DNA of 64,000 nucleotides from Anaerolineales bacterium (GTDB lineage: Bacteria; Chloroflexota; Anaerolineae; 4572-78; J111): NCBI GenBank assembly GCA_015075185.1, contig JABTUW010000001.1:372001-436000 (forward strand). Reading direction: 5' to 3'. Numbering within the stretch: position 1 is the stretch's first letter; each line of letters opens with the position of its first letter. The notes under the pieces are model-generated. The model saw nothing but the letters and a program-made list of their open reading frames with translations, did not search any database and had not been told where the DNA came from. The position numbers and the translations under genes are program-made. This document shows positions 17,502 to 25,975 of the stretch, piece by piece.

Positions 17502-20500
17502 TCATTTCTCCACCGCCTGAATCCGGGTGAGCCAGACCCGATTTTCGGAAATGGGGGAGAGTTGGCTGGAGGCGGGCATACGCTGGCCGGTGAGCGGGTC
17601 ATACATGCCGACAAAAATATCGTATTTCCAGGGGGGGGCGTCTTTAGCCAGCGGCACTTCAAAGTGATCTTCGACGACTTCGCCGGGCAGCCAGCCGCTG
17701 GTGGGCGCTGTCCCCTGAGCAGGAACGCTGTCCCACTGCCCCCGGATCACCTGATCGGGGCCAACGGCGTGGACAAATACGGTGTAATTAGCCGCGGCCG
17801 GGTGCAAGCTGCGCCAGTAGAGGGTCAGACCAAATGATCCTTCAGGAATAACGGTTTCATTCAGTAATTTATAACCCACCAATTCAATCTCGTCATTCAG
17901 AAAAGCGGAAACAGGCGTTACGCCCCGGGGCAGCTCAAAATTTCGCTCCTGGGCTTTAATCCTGACCTGGGCAAGGGTGACAGCCGGGCCGGTCGGTTCA
18001 CCGGTGTCAGGGTCAATCACACTGACCTGCAAGGGGTAATCGCCAGGGGGAGCTTCCGCCGGAACCCGGAAGCGATAAGCTGCGCCAACCACCTCCGTGC
18101 GCCGCCACTGCGAAGCGGGGTAGGCCTCCAACAAGGGGGGTTCAGCCACCACATATTGCTTGCGCTCGGCAGAGATAAACGAGAACTGGACTCGATAATC
18201 CCTGTCCGGCGGCTGTGTTGCCTGCCAGAAAATTTTACCCTCAATCTCCGCACCTGGCGATAACTCACTCTCCGCGTAATCATGCCCCAACAGCGTCAGC
18301 ACCTCGTTGACGGGCGTTGAAATCATCGTCTTTAGCTCAAGGTCAGCAGGCTGCGGCAACTTTTGGGGCGGGGTCAGGGTTATCGAGCCAATTTTTTTGG
18401 CCACCCCATAACTCTGGCCGGTGATAAAATCGTACATCCCCACCTCTAGGTGGTAAGTTCCGGGGGGCGTGGCCGGGTCAATTGGCAGCTTATACTCATC
18501 GCGGATAAAGTAGCCGGCGTACCAGCGGTCGGGCCGCCAGATCCCGGCCAGGATCAGCCGGTCAATCTGGCCCCAATTGTTGCCCTGATCATCCACCAGG
18601 CGGATATAAATGTTTTGTTCCCCATTTATTTGGGCGAGTGTCTCCCAATACAGCGTCACCGGCAGGCCGGCTACTTTCTGGCCATAAAAATAGGCCGACT
18701 CGGACAGCCCAGCCTGGGCGGCAAAACGATCAGCCGGCATCCTTACCTGGGGCACATTCACCCCAATCAGCCGCGCCCCGCCGCCCAGGAGGGCTTCGGC
18801 GGGGAAGGTGTAATTTTGCGGAGGCCCCTGGCTGATAATCGGCCCCGGATAAATCCAGGCGTATTCAATCCCACCCAAATTAACCACCTTGAGCGGTTCA
18901 CGCTGGTGGAAGTAGGTCAGGATTTCGCTGCTGGGAAAGCCTCGCTGCACTTGATTAACGTAAAATACTACATAATCCCCGGTCAGCGCGGAACTTTGGT
19001 CAGACAAATCCAGGGTGCGCCCGCGATAATAGGGGGCGAATTGATTGCTGTACCAGGAAGTCACCGGCGGCGGCTCCTGCGGATTTAGCTCGTTGAGATA
19101 CCGGGCTGCCAGGTCCAGACCTTCCCCCCAACCAATGTTAACTCGATAGGGCGCGGTTGCACCTCCGCCCAGCAGCGGATTGTAATAAGCCAAGTAGTAG
19201 GGATGATACAGCAGGACTAAAAGAGCTTGCAGTATAATTGCCAGGGCAGCCAGGCCGGTTGCCGTGAGACGAAGCCGGCTGAAGAGAGCCGGCAGGTGTC
19301 GTTTTAACCAGGCCGCCAATGCCCATAAAGCCATTGCCGCGAGCAATCCGGCGGCGAAATAGACCGGCAGAATATAGCGGTCGCCGCGGCGGGAAATGAG
19401 TGAAACCGGGGTAACGAAGACAGTGATATAAGCCACCAACCCCAGGGCCAGGGGCAACATGCGGGCCGCCCAACTCTCGATTTTACGCCAGCGGTCGGCC
19501 AGGCCGGCTACAATCAGGCCCAGACCGGCGACAACCCCCACGGTCGCCAGGGGGGTGAGGTGGTAAGGAAAAACGATGAGGTAGTACAAAGGGTTTTGGT
19601 CGCTTTCCTGATCGCCCCAAAAATGGCCAGTGGTCGGATGGGGCAGGCTGTTGACACTGCTGATATTCTTGATAATCCATTCCAGGGCAAACAGGGGGCG
19701 GGTCCACATGGCCGGCCATAAAGCAAAAAAGGCCGCCAGGGCAATGAGTCCCCAGCCCAGCAGAGCCAGCCCCAACCTTTTCCAGCGCACGGCGCGAGGC
19801 GTTCCCGGCGGTGGAAACAGGGCGTAACAGAGGCCGCTGACTACCAGAATGGGAGCAAGGAGGACGGCCGGTGTTTTGCTCAGGGCGGCCAAGCCGCCAA
19901 ACAGGCCGGAAAGAAGCAGCCAGCGCCAGCCGCCCGCATCCAGGTAAAGCAGAAACGCCAAAAAGGACAGAAACATAAAATAGGCCAGGGGCGCATCCAC
20001 ATGGATAATGCGGGTGTGGGCTAAAATGAAGGGATCAAAAGCGATCATCAGCGTGGCCAGGATGGCCAGACGCTGACCCAAAAGCCTACGGGTGAGGAAA
20101 TAAATGCCCAGGATACTAAGCGAGGCCGCCAGGACCAGCGGGGCGCGCACCCAGGCGATAAAATCCAGGGGGTATTCAAACATACCAAAATTGGCGGTTA
20201 CCTGCCTGAGGGTCGGCAGCAGACCGGCCTGAACCCAGGGGAGAGGCAGCCAGCCTTGATAATGAACCCAGTAACGCAGCCACACGCCGACAGCGCCTAA
20301 AACCAGGGTCGGGACGCCGGGGTAGCCCAAAACCAAGGCATTGGCCCAATTTCCTCGCAGCGCCGCCCTGAGGAAAGCAGAGGAAAACATGATTTGGTCA
20401 TCTTCGTCGGCGGTGAGAAAGGTAGCCAACCCCAGGATGCGGGGGATAAAGATCACTAAAAACAGGGCAAGTGGAATGGCCAGGTGCAGCCAGCGCCGGT

Positions 20501-20561
20501 CAATATGGATCCCGGCCAGAGTCAAGCGCCGAGATGTTGATTTTCCGATAAGTAGGTCCAT
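17502..20561 (-). CDS. GT39 family membrane glycosyltransferase with three C-terminal beta modules
   Basis: 1019 residues. The first loop has 'LATFLTADEDDQIMFSSAFL' with Asp52-Glu53, the classic GT39 acidic pair, then 'IAFDPFILAHTRIIHVDAPL' and 'FALWPAMWTRPLF'. About eleven spans end near residue 475. The outer tail carries three copies of the array's beta module at about 610-735, 745-865 and 880-1005 ('VTLYWETLAQINGEQNIYIR', 'GKIFWQATQPPDRDYRV', 'LTLYWRSLHPAAANYTVFVH'). Closest paralogue is 25976-29032. The family transfers mannose or similar sugars from polyprenyl phosphate. ATG start. Confidence 0.85.
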   Translation of the reverse strand: MDLLIGKSTSRRLTLAGIHIDRRWLHLAIPLALFLVIFIPRILGLATFLTADEDDQIMFSSAFLRAALRGNWANALVLGYPGVPTLVLGAVGVWLRYWVHYQGWLPLPWVQAGLLPTLRQVTANFGMFEYPLDFIAWVRAPLVLAASLSILGIYFLTRRLLGQRLAILATLMIAFDPFILAHTRIIHVDAPLAYFMFLSFLAFLLYLDAGGWRWLLLSGLFGGLAALSKTPAVLLAPILVVSGLCYALFPPPGTPRAVRWKRLGLALLGWGLIALAAFFALWPAMWTRPLFALEWIIKNISSVNSLPHPTTGHFWGDQESDQNPLYYLIVFPYHLTPLATVGVVAGLGLIVAGLADRWRKIESWAARMLPLALGLVAYITVFVTPVSLISRRGDRYILPVYFAAGLLAAMALWALAAWLKRHLPALFSRLRLTATGLAALAIILQALLVLLYHPYYLAYYNPLLGGGATAPYRVNIGWGEGLDLAARYLNELNPQEPPPVTSWYSNQFAPYYRGRTLDLSDQSSALTGDYVVFYVNQVQRGFPSSEILTYFHQREPLKVVNLGGIEYAWIYPGPIISQGPPQNYTFPAEALLGGGARLIGVNVPQVRMPADRFAAQAGLSESAYFYGQKVAGLPVTLYWETLAQINGEQNIYIRLVDDQGNNWGQIDRLILAGIWRPDRWYAGYFIRDEYKLPIDPATPPGTYHLEVGMYDFITGQSYGVAKKIGSITLTPPQKLPQPADLELKTMISTPVNEVLTLLGHDYAESELSPGAEIEGKIFWQATQPPDRDYRVQFSFISAERKQYVVAEPPLLEAYPASQWRRTEVVGAAYRFRVPAEAPPGDYPLQVSVIDPDTGEPTGPAVTLAQVRIKAQERNFELPRGVTPVSAFLNDEIELVGYKLLNETVIPEGSFGLTLYWRSLHPAAANYTVFVHAVGPDQVIRGQWDSVPAQGTAPTSGWLPGEVVEDHFEVPLAKDAPPWKYDIFVGMYDPLTGQRMPASSQLSPISENRVWLTRIQAVEK

Positions 20562-20574
20562 TCAGCGTTCGTTT

Positions 20575-22614
20575 TTATTCTATGTTTAGGGTGGTCAATG
20601 CCACAAAATCGTTGCCGCCAGTGGCAGGGCGCAGGCGCTCCTGCGTATCCAGGCGATACATCCCCGTAATCAGGCTGTAGTTACCCGGCGCCAAATCGGC
20701 AGGCAGGGGCAGCCGCACGATGTCGGTCACAATCTCGCCGGCGGGCCACTGGCTGGTGGGGAAGTACCCTCCCAGCGGCTGGCTGTCCCAACTGGTCGCC
20801 AGCACTCCCTGGTTGTTCAGCAATTGGGTGAACACAGTGTAATTCTCGGCGAGAGGCATGTCTGTTTGCCAGTAAACCTTTAAATTTAAATGTTGACCCG
20901 GTTTGACCGGTCCCGGTTCAATCTGATACCCCCGCAGGGCGACTGACTCGCTCAGTCGGACTGTCTTCTCGTTAGGAATGGTTTGACCGGGCGGAAGACG
21001 CAACCCAAAATAGATGATGTGGTCGTTGTCCCAAACCCGCCGGGCCAGGTAGTTGCTTTGAACCCAGGCCAGATAATCCGGCAGCCAGGGCAGGCGCAGA
21101 CTCCACTGGACCACTGCCGGGGCCTGGACCTGCTCGGTCAGGCGAAGCATCCGTTCCGAAGTTTGCCGTCCGGCTTTGATAGCGACCAGAGCGACATCAC
21201 CCAACGGCGGCGGGGTCCGCCGGTCTGCCATAAAAATGAGCAGTTGGCTGTCGCCCATCACAAAATCGTCGGGGGTCGACACCGCCCGGAGCAGTTTCAG
21301 CGCCTCGGCTTCGCGCCCGCCGGTCACAATCGCCGCCGTTTCTCGGTTGGCCTTGACAATGGTGAGCAGGTTGAGCGCAGCGACCATAATGATCAGTGAG
21401 TAAATCATGATCGCCGGGCGCTGCTCGCCGTTCGCCGATAAGCTGCCGATCACCTGTGCTTCATAACTGATCAATTCCGCCCCCAACAAAATCAGCGGCG
21501 GCAGCAGCACAATAAAATGGTGCGGGAAGAGCGGCGCGTGCCACCCAAGCATGACGATACCGGCCAGCAGCCAGATCAGCCAAGTTAAAGGGTACAGCAG
21601 CGAAGAAGTGAAGAGGCGATGAGGCGATAACACTCGCCCCTGCTCCTCTGCTCCCCTGCTCCCCTGCCAACCCTCTTCCCAGGCCCTAAAACCTGCCGCC
21701 ATTATACCTCCAAATGCCAGTAGCCAAAATCCCCAGTGGCTGTTGATGAAAAGCTGGAATTGGGTCCAGGTTTCAGCAGTGGAGCTGGGAACAGCCGCCC
21801 GTAATTCGCTCCGAAAGCGGATCAACTGGTCATACACCGCCGCCGGGTCGTAGACCAGTGGCACTACAGCCAGAGGAATAAGCAGGCCCAAGCTCCACAG
21901 GAGGCCGTCGAGCAAAAGCTGACCACCCGCCCCTACTACCTGACTACTGATTACTGACTTCTGACTACTGACTTCTGGCTTCTGACTACTGGCTACTGAC
22001 CTCTGACTTCTGACCAGCAGCAGCCAGCCAATCGGCGCGACCACAAAGGGATTGAGCATTTTGGTAATGAAGCTCAGGCCGAGGGTCAGGCCGGACGCCA
22101 GAAGCCAGGCTTTGTGGCCTCGGTCCAGGTAGAGGAAGAGGAAGACTACCGAAGTCACAGCCAGGGCTGTGGCCGGGACTTCGGCCATGGCCAGGCGGGA
22201 AAAGGTAAAAACGAGCGGGGCCAGGCTGACTAGAATCACTGCGGTCAAAGCAGCCGGCCAGCCCCCGGAACGATAGGCCAGCCAGCTCAAGGCAGCGGCC
22301 AGCAGGCCAAAGCTGGGTAAGATGGCCCAACGTCCGGCCTGAATCGTCGGCCCGGCCAGCCGGAAAGCCAGCCCTATCGCCTCCAAAAAAAGGGGCGCCT
22401 GCACGGCATACGTTTCCGAGTAGAGCGGGTAGCCGTCCACAGCCAGCCTGGCCCACATCAGGTGCGCGCCTTCGTCGTTGGACAGGCCAAAGGCGTCCAG
22501 GTTTTGGGCGCGCCAGGCAAAGGCTAGGGCGAGAATGAGCAGCCAGAGAGCCAGCCATTTTAGATTTTGGACTGCCCTTTCGGGCGTGGATTTTCGATTT
22601 ATTTGTTCAGACAA
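20575..22614 (-). CDS. GT39 family membrane glycosyltransferase with C-terminal LYWQ module
   Basis: 679 residues with 'AFGLSNDEGAHLMWARLAVD' (Asp47-Glu48) in the first outer loop. About ten spans follow, then one beta module ('HLNLKVYWQTDMPLAENYT', 'PGNYSLITGMYRL') over the last ~125 residues. The start is TTG at 22614. The first ~16 codons come from a hairpin/heptanucleotide repeat also found at the start of 25976-29032 ('RKSTPxRAVQ'), so the true start is uncertain. A long in-frame TGACTAC array adds about 28 residues near residue 200-228. Confidence 0.8.
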   Translation of the reverse strand: MSEQINRKSTPERAVQNLKWLALWLLILALAFAWRAQNLDAFGLSNDEGAHLMWARLAVDGYPLYSETYAVQAPLFLEAIGLAFRLAGPTIQAGRWAILPSFGLLAAALSWLAYRSGGWPAALTAVILVSLAPLVFTFSRLAMAEVPATALAVTSVVFLFLYLDRGHKAWLLASGLTLGLSFITKMLNPFVVAPIGWLLLVRSQRSVASSQKPEVSSQKSVISSQVVGAGGQLLLDGLLWSLGLLIPLAVVPLVYDPAAVYDQLIRFRSELRAAVPSSTAETWTQFQLFINSHWGFWLLAFGGIMAAGFRAWEEGWQGSRGAEEQGRVLSPHRLFTSSLLYPLTWLIWLLAGIVMLGWHAPLFPHHFIVLLPPLILLGAELISYEAQVIGSLSANGEQRPAIMIYSLIIMVAALNLLTIVKANRETAAIVTGGREAEALKLLRAVSTPDDFVMGDSQLLIFMADRRTPPPLGDVALVAIKAGRQTSERMLRLTEQVQAPAVVQWSLRLPWLPDYLAWVQSNYLARRVWDNDHIIYFGLRLPPGQTIPNEKTVRLSESVALRGYQIEPGPVKPGQHLNLKVYWQTDMPLAENYTVFTQLLNNQGVLATSWDSQPLGGYFPTSQWPAGEIVTDIVRLPLPADLAPGNYSLITGMYRLDTQERLRPATGGNDFVALTTLNIE
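21636..21669 (-). repeat. CTGCTCCC short tandem repeat
   Basis: Four 7-8 bp CTGCTCCC/CTGCTCCT units in frame (minus-strand reading 'GSRGAGEQG'-like). Confidence 0.6.
21933..22016 (-). repeat. Long TGACTAC heptanucleotide array
   Basis: About twelve 7-bp units (CTGACTA, CTGACTT, CTGGCTT and so on), in frame, encoding 'RSQRSVASSQKPEVSSQKSV' and further residues inside the GT39 protein. It is the longest array in the window. Confidence 0.75.
22555..22602 (-). repeat. Composite repeat: GATTTT units around a GCCC-TTTC-GGGC hairpin
   Basis: GATTTTG, then GACTGCCCTTTCGGGCGTG, then GATTTTCGATTT. It forms the N-terminal codons of the GT39 gene at 20575-22614. A near copy lies at 28962-29024. Confidence 0.65.
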
Positions 22615-22666
22615 TTTGACCAGTATATATCAGGTTAGTGAACAGGGAAAAATTAGCAAATAGAGA

Positions 22667-23113
22667 TCAAAACGGAATATTAAGTTTTTTCAATTGTGAC
22701 GCCTTTAATTTTAGCCAATCAGAAAAGTCGCCTTTCAGGGTAGGGTAACAATATTTTTGTATAAGTGAGGCAAGTTTAGCAACATCATCAGCTATTTCTT
22801 CGGGTTTCCGGCAAAATCTGTAGTCGAAATGCTCTTGAGGAGCCAAGGAATCGATGAACATGCCCAAATCTATGCTGCTATAATATTGAACCTTTGGCAC
22901 CTGGTCAGCACGAGCAGGTTTTATATCACCTAAAACGCTCTGTCTATCCAGATATATTGTTATGAGACATACATCTGATCTCAATTCAAACACACCGTTC
23001 GATGGTTGAGTTAATAAAAAGCCGTAATCAGCGATTATGGAAGCAAATGATTTAGGAACAGTTTCTTGAAACGCCAGCCAATAAGGGTTTGGTTTAAACC
23101 TTTGCTTGGCCAT
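22667..23113 (-). CDS. Hypothetical protein
   Basis: 148 residues, ATG at 23113 preceded by GAGGAG. Soluble, with mixed helix/strand pattern; 'MAKQRFKPNPYWLAFQETVP' at the start and 'IADDVAKLASLIQKYCYPTL' near the end. No membrane span, signal peptide or motif that I recognise. Slightly AT-richer than the flanking transferase genes, and the only soluble non-transferase gene in this part, which hints at later insertion. An immunity-type or DUF-type small protein is possible; no function is assigned. Confidence 0.7.
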   Translation of the reverse strand: MAKQRFKPNPYWLAFQETVPKSFASIIADYGFLLTQPSNGVFELRSDVCLITIYLDRQSVLGDIKPARADQVPKVQYYSSIDLGMFIDSLAPQEHFDYRFCRKPEEIADDVAKLASLIQKYCYPTLKGDFSDWLKLKASQLKKLNIPF

Positions 23114-23180
23114 TAGTTTACTCCTCTTCTTTTTTGTTTGGTAACATCAAGATCCAACGCAGGAACACTTTTCTCGCTAC

Positions 23181-25811
23181 TCAGGGTAAAATCTCAACAT
23201 GGTCGCCACCCTCAATCAAAGGCAAACGCACTCCCGTATCGGGATGATAGAGACCGATGTGCAGAGTAAAGTTCCCCGTCGGGCGCTCCGGCTGGAGGGG
23301 TAAGGTGACAGTTTCGATCACGACTTCGCCGGGCTGCCAGAGGGAGGTGGGATACTGGCCCCGGTCGGGGGCGGAGTCGTTTTGGCCGTAAATCTGCCCA
23401 TCGGGGCCGATGAACTGGACAAAGCGGATCAGGTTGGGGGGAATGGTCAGAGCTTGCCAGTAGAGCGTAATCGTGAGATTTTGGATTTCCGATTTCGCTG
23501 GCATGCCTGTGGCGGGATTTTGGATTTGTGAAGTGCTGTAGCCCAACAGTTTGATCTGGTTGTCGAAGTTGGCCTGGAGGGAGTGGGGCGGATTGGGCAG
23601 AGTAAACTGGCGGGGGGTCGGGCCGCCTTCAGGCAGGCCCCAGACCTGGTGGATTTGGGCCAATTCGACCAGCGTGCCGTTGGCAGGGAGACGAACCGCC
23701 CAATCAATGGGCCGGCTCAGGCTAGGAGGGTAACGGCGGCTGACCTCCCAAGGATCGCTGCCGTTGACGAATCCCAAAGCCAGCCGGTAGTTTTCGCTAG
23801 CGCGGGTGTACCAGGGCAAGGTATTAAAGCGCACCCGCACCGTCTCCCCCACCGGCCACTGGGCGGGCGGATACCAGACCAGTGTGGGTTGGAGATCTGC
23901 CGTCGCGCCGATGGGCTGGCCCCCGGCGTCGAGCAGGTAAATTACCGGCTGCAACTCCGGCAGTGACGCCAGCGATTGGAGGGGTTCCAGGTCAACACTG
24001 ACCTGCACCTCTTCCTGCCGGTTGAAGCTGAGAGAGTAGCCATGCAGACGGATCACCTTGCCAAAGTCAACCGTGAGGGCGTAGCCGGGCGGGGAGTCGG
24101 GGTGAGCGAAGGTGTAAAAGGGAGTAGGAAGTAAGGAGTAGGGAGTAGGGGAAGTATTATCGGCGGTCGGCGGTCGGCGGTCGGCGGTCGGCGTTTGAAG
24201 GCGCAGGATACCATCCACAGCCGTGACAAGCTGGTAGTCGCCGCTTTCCAGAAGGGTCTGGCGCAGAAATTGGTGCAGGCCGCCGCTGTTTTCAAAAGAG
24301 GTGATGTCGAGCAATACTTCCTGGACTTTTACCGGGGCGGGATAGGCTGGATCGGTGAAGTAGGCAAAATCGGTGTAGATGGCGGGCCGGTGGGTCACAT
24401 GAGGGGCCAGGTTGGATTGGGTGAACAGCGGCGCGTCGGGCGGAATCGTGGACAGCAGGCCGGCCAGCCGCTGCTGGTGGGCTGTCATTTGGGGCCAGGC
24501 AAAGGGTCGAGCCAGGGGGGTGAAGCCGCGATGGTAGTGGTAGACGATGGAGAAAGTGAGGAGAAGAAGGCACAGGAGCAGAGGGAGTTGGGAGAGTTGG
24601 AAGGTTGCAAGATTGGAAGACTGAAAAATGGACGGTCGGCGGTCGGTGGTCAGCGGTCGTGAGGCCCATGCGCTGATGCACCGGATGCCGTAGATAGCGG
24701 AGATGAACAGAAACGGGGCCAGCGGCGCGCCGTAGTGAAAATCTTCCAGGCGCCAGGTGAGGGGGTTGTCGCTAAGCAGGTTGATAGCCAGGGTGGGCAG
24801 CAGCGGCAGGAGGGTCAGGGGGTTAAAGAGAGCCAGAAAAGCCGTGGGGAAAAAGAGGTCGAAGAAGTAGCCCGGCAAATCAACCTGATGCCACAGGTGG
24901 TTGAAAACAAGCACCGGCTGGGTGAGCAGCGTCTGCAGCATTTCCAGCGGCGTCGCACCGAGCCAGGTGTAGCGGTCGAGCTGGATGTTGCCGCCTGCGG
25001 CAAAACGCGGCTGGATGAGAAAGAAAGCGACACTGAACCAGGCGGCGCTCAAGGCAAGGGTCAGCCCGGCCAAGCGCCAGCGTCGCTGGGCCAAGCCGAT
25101 ATACAGTCCTACCATTGCGACCACCAGCGGTATATCCTCTTTGCAGGCCATCGCCAGCAGCGCAAAAAAGAGAAAGCGGCGGTCATGTCTTTGCTCAAGC
25201 GCCAGAAAAGCAAACAGCAAAAACGTCGGCGACAGCGTCACCGCGTGAAAGTCAAAGAGCACGGCCGACTCCAGGGTGGGCAGGAGCAGGTAGGCGAGAG
25301 GGGGGATAAGATAGAAGATAGAAGATAGAAGATAGAGGATAGAGGATTGACTATTAAGTGTTGACTGATGATTACTGGTGGCCGCCGCCAGGGGCAGGCC
25401 GTTAATTATTGACAATTGATAAAGCGGCCATGCACCGGCGGCGACGACAGTCGCCTGGAGAATGAGCAAGGTTTCTGGTCCGCCCAGATTGAGCCAATAA
25501 AGTGGAACCAACAGCAGCAAAATCGGTTCGACATGCAGGGCGAGGCGGGATTGGATGGGGGTCATCAGGGTGAAGTTGAGGAAACGTCCCTGGGCCGTGT
25601 TCCACAAGGCCTGGTCTACATTGCCCAAATCCAGGCCGTTGGTCTGAAAGGCGCGGTGCTGCTGCACGGCCAGAGCGCCGAAGAAAACGGCGAAGGCGAG
25701 GATGAGGAGAAGGCAAACGGTAGACGGTAGACGGTAGACGGTAGACAGGGAGGGAGGAGGGGATTCTAATGGTGAATGGTTCATGGGTTCAGGGGCTTTT
25801 GAAGTCGTCAT
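23181..25811 (-). CDS. DUF2079 membrane protein with C-terminal beta modules
   Basis: About 876 residues from ATG at 25811. The pattern 'NGLDLGNVDQALWNTAQG', 'LHVEPILLLLVPLYWLN' and 'VLFDFHAVTLSPTFLLFAF' followed by 'AMACKEDIPLVVAM' is the DUF2079 signature, a GT-C-like family common in Chloroflexota and Actinobacteria. Spans cover about 30-430. The tail has two beta modules (about 640-740 divergent, 760-870 typical: 'LTITLYWQALTIPPNLIRFV'). The gene is studded with in-frame short tandem repeats (25715, 25307, 24585, 24119, 23475), more than any other gene here. The first helix follows a repeat-encoded 'LSTVYRLPSTV'; the ATG at 25784 is an alternative start. Confidence 0.8.
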   Translation of the reverse strand: MTTSKAPEPMNHSPLESPPPSLSTVYRLPSTVCLLLILAFAVFFGALAVQQHRAFQTNGLDLGNVDQALWNTAQGRFLNFTLMTPIQSRLALHVEPILLLLVPLYWLNLGGPETLLILQATVVAAGAWPLYQLSIINGLPLAAATSNHQSTLNSQSSILYLLSSIFYLIPPLAYLLLPTLESAVLFDFHAVTLSPTFLLFAFLALEQRHDRRFLFFALLAMACKEDIPLVVAMVGLYIGLAQRRWRLAGLTLALSAAWFSVAFFLIQPRFAAGGNIQLDRYTWLGATPLEMLQTLLTQPVLVFNHLWHQVDLPGYFFDLFFPTAFLALFNPLTLLPLLPTLAINLLSDNPLTWRLEDFHYGAPLAPFLFISAIYGIRCISAWASRPLTTDRRPSIFQSSNLATFQLSQLPLLLCLLLLTFSIVYHYHRGFTPLARPFAWPQMTAHQQRLAGLLSTIPPDAPLFTQSNLAPHVTHRPAIYTDFAYFTDPAYPAPVKVQEVLLDITSFENSGGLHQFLRQTLLESGDYQLVTAVDGILRLQTPTADRRPPTADNTSPTPYSLLPTPFYTFAHPDSPPGYALTVDFGKVIRLHGYSLSFNRQEEVQVSVDLEPLQSLASLPELQPVIYLLDAGGQPIGATADLQPTLVWYPPAQWPVGETVRVRFNTLPWYTRASENYRLALGFVNGSDPWEVSRRYPPSLSRPIDWAVRLPANGTLVELAQIHQVWGLPEGGPTPRQFTLPNPPHSLQANFDNQIKLLGYSTSQIQNPATGMPAKSEIQNLTITLYWQALTIPPNLIRFVQFIGPDGQIYGQNDSAPDRGQYPTSLWQPGEVVIETVTLPLQPERPTGNFTLHIGLYHPDTGVRLPLIEGGDHVEILP
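23475..23531 (-). repeat. GATTTTGG-type heptanucleotide repeat, two blocks
   Basis: GAGATTTTGGATTTCCGATTTC and, 40 bases on, GGATTTTGGATTTGTG; in frame within the last beta module of the DUF2079 protein, splitting a conserved strand pair. Confidence 0.55.
24119..24192 (-). repeat. GGAGTAG and GGTCGGC heptanucleotide arrays
   Basis: 24119-24152 has GGAGTAG units and 24160-24192 has four exact GGTCGGC units. Together they encode an in-frame linker of about 25 residues ('TADRRPPTADN', 'SPTPYSLLPTPF'). Confidence 0.7.
24585..24659 (-). repeat. GTTGGAAG and GGTCGGC arrays
   Basis: 8-bp GAGTTGGAA/GGTTGCAA units followed by GGTCGGC/GGTCGGT units, in frame inside a loop between membrane helices. 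Confidence 0.6.
25307..25376 (-). repeat. TAGAAGA heptanucleotide array plus TGACTA-type units
   Basis: Six 7-bp TAGAAGA/TAGAGGA units then TTGACTA, TTGACTG, ATTACTG; in frame, encoding 'STLNSQSSILYLLSSIFYLI' in a membrane region. Confidence 0.7.
25715..25748 (-). repeat. GTAGACG heptanucleotide array
   Basis: Four to five exact GTAGACG units, in frame, encoding 'LSTVYRLPSTVYRLPSTV' ahead of the first membrane helix of the DUF2079 protein. Confidence 0.7.
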
Positions 25812-25975
25812 CTTTTGATAAGTATGCCACAAAACGTTTGAACAGGCATCGGCTGACTTGACATAATCCTATTAGAAAAATAGCGATAAGAGGCTGGAGG
25901 TTTGGCCTAGTTGGGTCTTCTCTTCAGAGTGGAGAAGTGGTTTTGGAAAAAACGTAGGGATAGGCGTGGAGGATG

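Noticed and set aside
21933..22016. CRISPR array
   Set aside because: The units are 7 bp without spacers and no cas genes are present; the same holds for the other tandem repeats.
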